Source: Farysia itapuensis (Eukaryota; Basidiomycota; Ustilaginomycetes; Ustilaginales; Ustilaginaceae). Taken from it: a stretch of 64,000 nucleotides of DNA. Under the pieces are notes generated by a model that saw nothing but the letters and a program-made list of their open reading frames with translations, did no database searches and had not been told where the DNA came from. The stretch covers positions 1 to 64,000 of the forward strand of contig JALBYC010000008.1 in the NCBI GenBank assembly GCA_023212645.1, read 5' to 3'. This document shows, in pieces, positions 48,370-59,705 of the stretch (position 1 is its first letter; each line of letters begins with the position of its first letter). Both the position numbers and the translations under genes were made by a program.

Positions 48370-49319
48370 TGTGCTGGCGTCTGCGATCAAAGGTGGTCTA
48401 GGATAGGGCGAATGGTAAAGGGCATATATAGTTAGGTTGTACCTGGGCCCGCGGCACACGACCCTGTAGTAGTACCTGTACTGTGTTCCTTGATCTACGC
48501 CCCCGCCCAAACCGAAAACCGCATCAAAAAATTCCAAACTTTTTTCTTTTCCTTTTCTGCTTCTTCCTCGGCACGGCAAATCTCGCAGCAAACGCCGGTC
48601 TCCACAAACTCGGCACACAAGGATAGGATCAATCAGTCAATTTATCTACAGAGGAGCGCAAAATGAATCAGAAAGAGGGTACGTGGAAGTGCACGAGACA
48701 CGATGAGCGAGTGGATGAGTTTCAGATAGGCATCCGAAAGGGGGGAAAGACGCAAAAGCAGGCATTTCAAAAAGGTGAATGTCGAGGGTATAGGGTGGGT
48801 GCGAGAGCTCGCACAGTAGAAAGAGATTCGAGCCAATGTCGGATCGAATACGTCGAGTTTTTCTTGCATGGTATCATTGATGTTGGTGACTTGAAGGAGA
48901 AGCTTGCCCGTGACTCTCTATAGTGATGCAGATGTGGTGATGCGATTATCGAAACCGAATGTGGCCCACTGGAGAAAGAGTCGCGGTGGTGTGGATTTTG
49001 ATCTGGTTCGCCGCTGGGGGACGAATATGCAAAGGGTGACCGATGAGACCAAAATACGAGATGCAAAAAATCAAGCCAAAAGAGAGAAAGAGGGCCGGTG
49101 AGCCGGCCCAGAGAAACCATGCAAAAAAAAGAAAAGGTCAAAGGTGCTCGTCATCGATGTGAGTAGCGAAGAGAGCCGAGTGAGTCTATTGAGATTGAAA
49201 TGTCCGCTTGATGTTGTTGTTGTTGATGTTTTTATTGGAGAACTTGAAGATCGTGTAACGAGCTTGGGGAACCGAACCGAGAAGGTGGATGCACTTGGGA
49301 GGAAAAGCCTATCACAAGA
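48370..49319. other. Leader of the P5B ATPase gene and 3' flank of DED1
   Basis: On the minus strand a TATA-like CTATATATGCC lies about 55-62 bp upstream of the ATPase ATG (near 48423-48431). Further up is a strongly pyrimidine-rich tract (48530-48565). The remainder to 49319 is the DED1 3' region. Frames of up to 124 codons are low-complexity and not called. Confidence 0.5.
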
Positions 49320-51669
<2,350 letters not shown>

Positions 51670-52839
51670 ATGACGGACGCCAAAGCATCGCGATTCTATA
51701 CCACGCCGCTCACGTCGCCGCCGTCCAAGCCCGATGCGCCGCCTACACAGCGACGCTACCACTATCTGGATCACCATCCTCCCGCTGGTGTGCCAGAGCG
51801 GGCCACCGTTCTCTTGCTGCACGGGTTTCCAGACTACTCTCACGGTTGGCGAAGCGTCGTAGCGCCTCTGACTTCGGCAGGATATCGGCTGATCATCCCT
51901 GATCTGCTTGGGTATGGACTGAGCTCGGCACCGGCTACTTCTGGTCCGAATTCGAGACTGGCAGAGTACGGTGGTCGCGCGATCTCGATCGACCTCAACG
52001 GCTTACTTGACCACGCTCAGGCGGCAAAAGGCGCCGAGTACGGCGGCGAGCACTTGACTTCCAATGGCAGCAAGGGCAGGGTGATTGTCATGTGCCACGA
52101 CTGGGGCTCCTGGCTCGGTTGGCGATTTGCTCAGTGGTATCCTGACCGGGTGATGGGGGTGTGCGGACTTTGCGTACCTTTCCAGGCGCCTACTTCCAAG
52201 CCACTCACCATCGACCAGGTGCTGACCAATGTACCCAGCTTTGGCTACCAGAAATTCTTCTCCGAGGAGCGCAGCACCAAAATTATCGAAGAGCATCTGG
52301 ACCGCTTCTTGGCCATTATCTTTATGATTCCAGGCTTGTTCAGCGCAGATTCCGAAAATCACGAAGATATCCGGGACTGGCATCTCGTTGGCAAGCTGGA
52401 GAAGCTGCTCACTCTTCCCGAGTTTGCTGACATTCCGACTGCATACTTGGGACGGTCAATCATGAATCAAGAAGAACTTGACCGGTACACGGCCATGTTC
52501 CGCAGCCGAGGAATGGAAGGTCCCCTGAGCTGGTATCGAACACGCCAGGTCAACTGGCAAGAAGACCGAGCGCTCACCTCCAAAGGTCTACCTGAATCGC
52601 TACCTGCCCTACTTATCCAGCCAAAGGACGACGTCGCAGTACCGCCTGCGCTGGGCAAGCCGATGAAGAAGCATGTCCCTCAGACGCAATTTGTCGAGGT
52701 GGGCGGAAGCGGGCACTGGGTGCAGAACGAGGTCCCCGGCGTGGTCGTGTCGACCTTCAAACAATGGGTCGAGGCCAGTGTGTTGCCCAACGAGAAGAAA
52801 GGCGCAGGCATGCTAGGCTGGCTGCGAAGCAAGTTATAG
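51670..52839 (+). CDS. Alpha/beta hydrolase, soluble epoxide hydrolase-like
   Basis: 389 residues from the ATG at 51670; 76 upstream codons are open but uncharacteristic. The oxyanion motif HGFPDYSHGW (about residue 58) and the nucleophile elbow CHDWGSW (about 143), with Asp rather than Ser, are typical of epoxide hydrolases and haloalkane dehalogenases. The cap region carries tyrosines, for example SFGYQKFF. A C-terminal GGSGHWVQNE supplies the catalytic His, and QPKDDVAVPP the acid region. The expected reaction is hydrolysis of an epoxide to a diol. The C-terminus (KKGAGMLGWLRSKL) is basic and amphipathic. First gene of the candidate catabolic cluster. Confidence 0.87.
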   Translation: MTDAKASRFYTTPLTSPPSKPDAPPTQRRYHYLDHHPPAGVPERATVLLLHGFPDYSHGWRSVVAPLTSAGYRLIIPDLLGYGLSSAPATSGPNSRLAEYGGRAISIDLNGLLDHAQAAKGAEYGGEHLTSNGSKGRVIVMCHDWGSWLGWRFAQWYPDRVMGVCGLCVPFQAPTSKPLTIDQVLTNVPSFGYQKFFSEERSTKIIEEHLDRFLAIIFMIPGLFSADSENHEDIRDWHLVGKLEKLLTLPEFADIPTAYLGRSIMNQEELDRYTAMFRSRGMEGPLSWYRTRQVNWQEDRALTSKGLPESLPALLIQPKDDVAVPPALGKPMKKHVPQTQFVEVGGSGHWVQNEVPGVVVSTFKQWVEASVLPNEKKGAGMLGWLRSKL

Positions 52840-52966
52840 CTGCGCCTCTATCACACTTCATAGGAAAGCAGACTTGGAAACGGCATGAATTTGACACTAT
52901 GCGACACAGTTTTTGTGGAAAGAGCCGATGACATTGCATGAGATTGTAAGCTGGGAGAGCGAAGGA

Positions 52967-53890
52967 TCAAGCACGAACCAGCAGACCGACGGGAAGCTGG
53001 ACGTACGACAGATCGGGCGTCAACAGGGAGGCTGCGCCCGTATAGAATGCTGCAGCCGACGTCGCCAGACCCATGGCACCGGCTGCGTCCATAACCTTTG
53101 TGCTTCCATTCATGAAGGCAACAGCCAGCAGACTGCGCGCGAACAGAAGAGAGTCAGTGTTTGCTGCTGACGAGTTTTGCCTACATGCTGTACTTACAGG
53201 ATGACAATCTCGACAAACACCAGCGTCACGACGATGGCAATGCTCGACTTGAACGATGCCAAAATGATGATGAAGACGACGATAAACCAAGCCCACAGGT
53301 AGATCGCAATAGCCTGGTTGAAGGAGGAAGAGACCTCACCGTTGACAGTAAAGGCGTCCAAGACGCCAAAGAAAGGAATCAACAGCACGCAATAACTGAG
53401 CCAGAAACTTCCAAACGTCATGAATGCGACCGCACTTGAAACAACGCAAGTGAGTCAGAGCCTGCAAGACTTCAAGTGCAGCCGGTGTTACTTACCCAAA
53501 CGTGTTGCCACAGACGAATTCAAAAATCCCGGCAACCCATTGAGTCAGTCCGCCGTAGATCAATGCCAATGCGACGATTGCATTGGGGACTTCGATACCA
53601 CGCGGCTTGAGGTTGTATAAGCTCAGACTGCGAGATGTTTAGTAAGCAGCGTAGACAGAAATGGATCTGGCGCTAGGCACTCACCAGAAGGTGGTCGTTG
53701 CAAAAGCAAACAGACCGAGGGGTAAAGGTGCAGCCAGCTTACGATGCTGCACAGGAAAGCCGTACTGAGACGAGTCGGCGATATGCCCACCAGCAGTGCG
53801 AGCGCGATCTATCTCGCTGCCGCCCTCAAAGACATTCGTGCCGTTGTGGCCGTGGCCATTGGCCTTGCTTTCGAAATCGGTTTGAGACAT
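52967..53890 (-). CDS. GPR1/FUN34/YaaH (ATO) family transporter
   Basis: Four exons, 53685-53890, 53496-53627, 53198-53434 and 52967-53132 (introns 57, 61 and 65 nt), give 246 residues. A polar N-terminus of about 45 residues precedes six membrane helices. Family marks are PLGLFAFATTTF at the first helix, YGGLTQWVAGIFEFVCGNTF and FMTFGSFWLSYCVLL. Members such as Ato1/Ady2 carry acetate and succinate, or export ammonia, at the plasma membrane. The C-terminus is short (VQLPVGLLVRA). The second acceptor was set at TTTCAAG because the nearer TTGCAG would bring an immediate stop. Next to hydrolases it may import substrate or remove acetate or ammonia. Confidence 0.92.
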
Positions 53891-54424
53891 CAGAGTATCG
53901 TTTGTGAGGGGACAGGTACCAAAGAGGAGGCGAGAGAGAGAGGTGTTTGCGTACAGATATCCTGTGGTCTACACAGCGTGCCCCTTTTAACACTCAGCCC
54001 TTTCGCGACACCATGTCTAGCCCCACAAAACCTGGTATCCGAGCCGTGGACCTTAGGATCCGCGCATGGGACCCTGTACGCGGTGTGGGGCCCCACCGCG
54101 AGTAAGGGTCGGGAGCCCTTCCGGTGCACGGAGATAATTCTGATGCATGCTCACACGAGGACGAGAGTCGCTCCTGAGCAGCCGCAACGACGCTCATGTC
54201 CGAACCCCGGACTTTCGTGCAGCTGTGCTGACGAAGTCTGCTGACCCTGCAGGATGTTCCTTTGTCAGGAATTGCGCAACACAGGCATTCCAGGTGTCAA
54301 TAGCCGCACCAAAGTGAACAGAGACGAAAAGGCGAAAACCCATCAGATGACAAGCAGAAACAATTCCATTGTACACGAATAACAAAGCTAAGCGATACAA
54401 AACATGGTGATGAGTTTGGGCAGT
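53891..54424. promoter_or_regulatory. Promoter of the ATO gene and 3' flank of the amidohydrolase gene
   Basis: 534 bp. CCG-GTGCA-CGG at 54121-54131 differs by one base from a site at 59558-59568 in the regulator promoter. A GC-rich imperfect palindrome centred on GGGCCC (about 54079-54100) also lies here. No gene is supported. Confidence 0.5.
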
Positions 54425-56011
54425 CTAGCGCACTGCAGCAGCAATGTTGCCCGGGAGGGACTGCATTTCGGGCTCGCTGATGCTTTGGTTGGGCTGCGAA
54501 CCAATGTCCTTTGCCAGATGCTTGTGGACGCAACCATTGATCAGGATAACATCAAGATGCTTGCCGTGATTGCTGAGCAAAGTAATGTCGTCAAGTGGGT
54601 TGCCATCGACGAGGAGTAAGTCAGCGTAGTAGCCTGGGAGAACCTTGCCCAGTTCGTCCGGCTGACCCATAAGCTCGCCACCCCATGCAGTGCCGGCAAC
54701 GATGGCCTCCATGGGCGAGTAGCCCATCAAGTTGACAAAGTGTTCCAGGTCGCGTTGTGTACCGTGCGGGCACCATGCGAAGCCGTAGTCGCCGCCTGGC
54801 AGCACTTTGACGCCACGCCTGCGCATTTCCTGCAAACCGGCTATGGCCACCTCGAGTTCGCGCCTGTAGCCCACGCTCTCTGCCTTGGTGGGCGTGTAGC
54901 CAAACGCGGCAGCGTCATTCAGAGTCGCAATGATCCAATTGATAGCAGGCGCAACGACAACACGGTCCTTTTGCGCAACCAGAGCATCCATGGTCAGATC
55001 GCTGATAAAGCTGGCATGGTAAATGACATCCACACCGTACTGTAGACATTGCATGATGGACTCGTCACTGCGAGCGTGGCCACAAACACGCTTGCCAGCG
55101 GCATGAGCCGTCTCGACGGCGAGGCGAACGTGCTCGTCGGGGAACACAGTGTCCTCTGCCCGCAGCGTCTCGGTGATCTCCTCGCCAGACATGCTGAGCT
55201 TGACGTTATCAACACCCGTGGCAATGTGCACTTTGATCTGTTCAACAACCTCTTCAGGAGTATCGGCGAAGCAAGTGATGCCGGCGACAAGAGCGCCATC
55301 GCGTGGTGCCATTTCCTGGCCATTGGCCAGAAAGCGTGGACCGGGAATGAGATTGTCGTAAATTTGCTCTCGTAGCACAGTGTCAATGCGCTGCTTTGCC
55401 GAGGCAGCACCAAAGCACATGGTATAGCCGCAGTCGAGGAAAGTCCGTGCGGAGCGAGCGCTGAACAGGGTGTGCTCTTCCACGCCCATTGTGCCGAGAG
55501 AGTCCAGATTACCGGCGTTGGTCCAGGTGAAGTGAGTGTGAGCGTCCACCAGACCGCTCATCAGGGTACGACCGTTGCCTTGAATCACACGAGCGTCTTT
55601 GATGTCGGCAGAGTCAGGCACGGTGCCCACGTAGCGGATGCGCTCACCATGCACGAATACATCCCCGCGGAATGGAGCGCGTCCGGTCGAGTCGAGGATA
55701 TTGACGTTCTTGAACAAGATTTTACTGTTGACGTCTGTGCCAGCCATCTCGCGGCGTGGAATGACGATGCGGGGGTCCATCTTCGTGAGGTCGATGCCAC
55801 GAATGGCTGGTTTGTGCACGTCCCATGCTTCGCCGATTCCGTTCTCTTTGGGGATGTCGGCAGTCGCGTACGACTTTTGACCATCAGGACGAGCCCAGGA
55901 CGGGACCTTCCAGGAAGACTGCGAAGGAGCATACTCGGTCACATCGAAGCTGTAGAAACCTGGATGGGGCAGACCGGAACGCTTCTGTGTATTATCAGCA
56001 ACGGGAGCCAT
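54425..56011 (-). CDS. Amidohydrolase-superfamily enzyme, binuclear metal type
   Basis: 528 residues from the ATG at 56011 (MAPVADNTQKRSG). After about 95 residues the composite beta-sandwich begins (ILFKNVNILDSTGRAPFRGD). The metal site then appears in order: HxH in GLVDAHTHFTW, a Lys in DNVKLSMSGEE that would be carboxylated, His in RVCGHARSDES, His in DVIYHASFI and Asp in LPGGDYGFAW. This order fits imidazolonepropionase/prolidase-like amidohydrolases that cut amide or lactam bonds. The C-terminus rebuilds the sandwich (LPGYYADLLLVDGNPLDD). It is divergent from the fused hydrolase with 481 bp between them, suggesting one pathway. The substrate is unknown. Confidence 0.9.
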   Translation of the reverse strand: MAPVADNTQKRSGLPHPGFYSFDVTEYAPSQSSWKVPSWARPDGQKSYATADIPKENGIGEAWDVHKPAIRGIDLTKMDPRIVIPRREMAGTDVNSKILFKNVNILDSTGRAPFRGDVFVHGERIRYVGTVPDSADIKDARVIQGNGRTLMSGLVDAHTHFTWTNAGNLDSLGTMGVEEHTLFSARSARTFLDCGYTMCFGAASAKQRIDTVLREQIYDNLIPGPRFLANGQEMAPRDGALVAGITCFADTPEEVVEQIKVHIATGVDNVKLSMSGEEITETLRAEDTVFPDEHVRLAVETAHAAGKRVCGHARSDESIMQCLQYGVDVIYHASFISDLTMDALVAQKDRVVVAPAINWIIATLNDAAAFGYTPTKAESVGYRRELEVAIAGLQEMRRRGVKVLPGGDYGFAWCPHGTQRDLEHFVNLMGYSPMEAIVAGTAWGGELMGQPDELGKVLPGYYADLLLVDGNPLDDITLLSNHGKHLDVILINGCVHKHLAKDIGSQPNQSISEPEMQSLPGNIAAAVR

Positions 56012-56492
56012 GGTCAGGATAGTTTGGGATCTGTGGCAAAGATGTTCAGGATACGTGAACGGCACGATGATGATGCTGTGCGACGCTTTATATCCTTTGC
56101 AACACCTATGGTCGTGCTCCTTGGTTGATCCGCGACAACATTGAGATGCGGGGAAGCGGGGTAGACAGCATGGAATAGAACCCTGAGAGTAATTGCTTGC
56201 GCTGCATGGAGCTAGCAGGCCCTCTCAAAGTCCGGACACTGCTCCGCTCATCGGACGTGGCGAGATGCTGGCTTGCGGTTCAACTTGGTCCGCGCGCCAA
56301 AGTCCGTTGTACCGGAGAAGGGTCGTCACGTTCCTCCACGCGCGAGGCAGCCCACGAGCTGACTCCCTTATCATCATCCGCGCGGACAGTCTTGGTCAAG
56401 GATACATGTGAAGCTGCCGGCATACATAAAAACGCCGTCGAAGTAGCATTCTGAGCACAAGTGCTCCATCACACTGCCTAGCTGCTACCAAC
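56012..56492. promoter_or_regulatory. Divergent promoter, amidohydrolase / FAH-hydrolase fusion
   Basis: 481 bp shared by two catabolic genes. At 56233-56254 two overlapping zinc-cluster-type sites occur: CGG-N8-CCG (56233-56246) and CCG-CTCAT-CGG (56244-56254). No TATA box is obvious. Confidence 0.55.
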
Positions 56493-58592
56493 ATGGTCAA
56501 GTATCTCGCCTTCTATCCGCCCTCGTCGCCTACTTCGGTGATTGGTGTGCTGTCCGAAGACGGCAAGAGTGTCACTGGCCTGAAACATCCCAAGACAGGA
56601 GGACTTGTTTCCGACTTTTTCGAAGTGATTGAGCAGTGGTCTCTGTTCCAAAGCGCTGTTCCCGCTCAGCCCAAGACGAATGGTCACACCAACGGGAGCG
56701 CCCATGCTGCACCTAAATCGTATGCTCTGGACGCTGTCACATTCGCCGCGCCCCTCGCTGGTCGCGATGTGATGGCTGTGGGAAAGAATTATGCCGAACA
56801 CGCCAAGGAGTTCAACAAGAGTGGCTATGACAGCAGCGACAAGAATGACATGCCGGACTTTCGTACGTATCCTTGACATGATTTCAAAAGGGGCGCCATA
56901 GCTGACACTTGATGGTAGCTGTCATTTTCACCAAGCGTGCCTCGTCCATTGTGGCGCACGAGTCAGATATCTATCCGCACCCGCAGGGTAAGTCAGACCG
57001 TCATAGCACACAGGTGCTCAAGTCACTCAACAGTTTTTGCACGACAGCTACCGATACGCTCGACTATGAAGGCGAGCTAGGTGTCATCGTAGGCAAGGGC
57101 GGATTCAACATCAGCAAAGACAATGCCATGGAGCATGTGTGGGGCTACACTATCGTAAGTTGTCCCTTAGAGCCGCTGTGAGGGCTATACTGACCTTCTA
57201 CGACGCTACAGATCAACGATGTGACTGCTCGAGAGCGTCAACGCGATCACAAACAGTTCTTTATTGGCAAGAGCTTGGACACTTTCTGCCCTATGTAAGC
57301 AGCGCATTTGACAGAGATGTGTTTTGCATGCACTGACACAGTCTCTCGACAACAGCGGCCCGTACCTAGTACCTGCCACGGATATCGACGGTGCCAAGCT
57401 TGACTTGGAGACAAAGGTATGTATGATGAGCTGCCTGTTCCAACACTCTGTTACTGACGACCTTCCCCCGGCACAGGTCAATGGAGAGACACGCCAAAAG
57501 GCCAACACTGGCGATCTGATCTTTGACATTCCCACCCTGATACACACAATTTCGCTGGGCATTACTCTACAGCCTGGCGATGTGATTGCATCCGGCACTC
57601 CGGCTGGTGTAGGATTTGGACTCTCACCACCGCGGTTCCTGCAGCACGGAGATGTGGTGGAAGTGTCTATCAGCGGTATTGGTGTGTTGCGCAACCGGGT
57701 CGCGGATCCAGCCAAGTGTGCACCGCCAGCTGTCGCTCCGGTCCGCGTCGCCGGCGCACCTTCCGGGTCAGCGATCGCTCCGTCTTCGGATGCTGGTCTG
57801 GTGCATCTAGCCAACGGTAAGCTCTACCACGTTGAGCAGCACGGCTTGAGCCAAGCACCTGTGCTGGTCTTGATCCATGGCCTGGGTGGGAACTTGCACT
57901 TTTTCGACGCCGTCGTGCAGCAGGCCGGCCTTGCTGACAAGTACCGCATCGTGGCGCTGGACTGGGACGGTCACGGCATCACTCCTCTTTCGGGACAGTC
58001 GCAGCTCAGCGTAGACGCTTTGGCAGACGACATTTCCCTCGTGCTTTCCGCTGTTGGGGTGTCCGATTCAGCACCTGTGAGTATCCTAGCTCACAGCCTT
58101 GGCGGATTGATCGCCACTACTTTTGCGGCCAAGAACTCGGCTAGAATGGCCAAGCTGGCACTCATCGGCCCTATCAAGGCGTTCAACGAGACGGTACAGA
58201 AGGCCCTTCAGGGACGTGCTGCTACGGTGCGCCAGAACGGCATGCTGGCTGTTGTGGATGCTATTTGCAAGGGCGGTCTCTCGCAAGCTACGCAGTCCAA
58301 CAATTCTTTGGCTGTTGCCTTTGTGCGCCAGTCGCTGATGGCGACCAATGCGGAAGGGTACGCGAGAGCTTGCGAGGCAGCGAGCTATGGTCGCGATCCA
58401 GACTATACCGCAATCAAGGCTCCCACGCTCATCATAAGTGGCGATGAAGACAAGACTGCGCCCGCGGCTACGATTTCGGCCATTTCAGAGTCGATCAAGA
58501 GCGCCAGTGTCAAGCAACTTGACGGTGTCGGACACTGGCACGCCATCGAGGACGTTGGGAATGTTGCATCAGCTTTGTCAGCCTTCCTTTGA
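56493..58592 (+). CDS. Fusion enzyme: fumarylacetoacetate hydrolase domain + alpha/beta hydrolase
   Basis: Six exons: 56493-56862, 56919-56987, 57048-57154, 57212-57294, 57356-57416 and 57477-58592, 601 residues. Residues about 80-285 are an FAH-fold domain: VMAVGKNYAEHAKEF, DYEGELGVIVGK with metal-binding Glu residues, INDVTARERQ with the Asp, SLDTFCPIGPYLVPATDI and PGDVIASGTPAGVGF. Such domains cleave or decarboxylate beta-keto acids and acylpyruvates. After an Ala/Pro linker (about 298-322), residues about 325-600 are an alpha/beta hydrolase with oxyanion HGLGG, nucleophile AHSLGG, acid SGDEDKTAP and base GVGHWHAIED, resembling enol-lactone hydrolases. One chain could thus carry two successive steps of ring or chain cleavage. 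The last intron (57417-57476, 60 nt) is stop-free and in frame. Confidence 0.88.
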
Positions 58593-58743
58593 TGTCTGAC
58601 ATACCAAAGAACTTTCCCGACCGTTCGAACTCCAACACGCGCAATCAACAGTCTTGCTTAAATGATGATGTATAGGTTCCTAATCCTGATGTGTGACGAA
58701 TGATCTGTTTCTTGAACTAAGGTACTAAGGTAGAGAGGTGATG

Positions 58744-59418
58744 CTACTCGACGCGCCAGCTTGCTTTCAGCTCGCTGGGTGGTCGCGGGAAAGGATTGGG
58801 AATATACGTCTCCGTTTCGCCAACGAGAAGCTCGTTATGAAATGCGGTCTGATGCTCTTTGCGATGGACTGTAAGCAGATAAGTCAGCAGCTGTCCCGAC
58901 AGTGGCAAGAAAAAGTGTACGCACATAGCTCAAACTGAAGTAAGCGTCGTCAGTGGCTGCCCAACAACGACATTGCTATCCGGACTCACCTGCCAATCGC
59001 ATTGCTTACCAGCGAATGCTAGAATGACATCTGGTCCTCCAGGATGTTCCTGACAAAGCTCCTTTCAGTACGATTGCCCGAGTCAGCTGAGCCTCGCCAC
59101 TTGGACTCACTGCTTCGAGGAACTGCGTCACGTCGTAAATGAATGTACCCACGACGATCCCTACACTCACTGTGCGTCAGTAAAGCACCCTTGAGGACGT
59201 CAGCGTATATATCACATACAGATCCCACGTTCCTTGGTGTTGTGGTCGGCGACCTGCTGTGCTGTATAGGTTGGCAGGACATCTTGGGTCGAGACCACTA
59301 CTGGCGCGTATTCGGCGTCGTTGCCGCACAACTTCTCTGCTTCTTTGCTGATTGGTGTGGCAGAGTACTGTCCCGGAGGGACAAACGCAATTGCGCCTCG
59401 TCTCCTACGCCAGCCCAT
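58744..59418 (-). CDS. Small cytochrome b5-like haem protein, five exons
   Basis: Exons 59220-59418, 59111-59160, 58990-59049, 58925-58934 and 58744-58868 give 147 residues. From about residue 48 the cytochrome b5 fold reads LPTYTAQQVADHNTKERGIW, VVGTFIYDVTQFLEAEHPGG and PDVILAFAGKQ; the HPGG His is the first haem ligand, and FHRKEHQTAFHNELLVGE follows with candidates for the second. All introns are 55-61 nt with good GT/AG ends. The fourth exon is only 10 nt; without it the frame hits a stop. The first 45 residues are not conserved, and the start could lie elsewhere upstream because the frame stays open. It would donate electrons to an oxygenase, desaturase or reductase. It diverges from the Zn2Cys6 gene. 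Confidence 0.78.
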
Positions 59419-59705
59419 TGCCAAGTCAAGATGGTGTTGGCAGGCTACCCCGCATGCGCTGCATGTATGCGCGACAAGAGACTGGCGGTGCAGTGGGGGA
59501 AATCCTCGCTTAGCTGTGTCAAACCCCGCGCTCCGTCGAGCGGACCAAGACGAATCTCCGGTCCACGGGCCAAATTTCTCCACCCCGCCAGCTGTAAAAG
59601 CAACGTTGCCCTTCGAGCCTGCTATTCTAGCCTATTCATTCGCACATCGCGATGGCAGCAGCGCCTAGGCGGTCCGTAACGAGAAGCAGGCGAGCTTGAG
59701 AGGCA
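59419..59705. promoter_or_regulatory. Divergent promoter, cytochrome b5 / Zn2Cys6 regulator, with two CCG-N5-CGG sites
   Basis: 287 bp. CCG-TCGAG-CGG at 59533-59543 and CCG-GTCCA-CGG at 59558-59568 lie 25 bp apart start to start. Both have the same half-site orientation and spacing, suited to an everted zinc-cluster dimer. Autoregulation by the adjacent factor is plausible. Confidence 0.55.

Noticed and set aside
54079..54100. GC-rich palindrome centred on GGGCCC
   Set aside because: The arms are interrupted by two extra bases and no similar copy was seen elsewhere; too weak to call a site or terminator.
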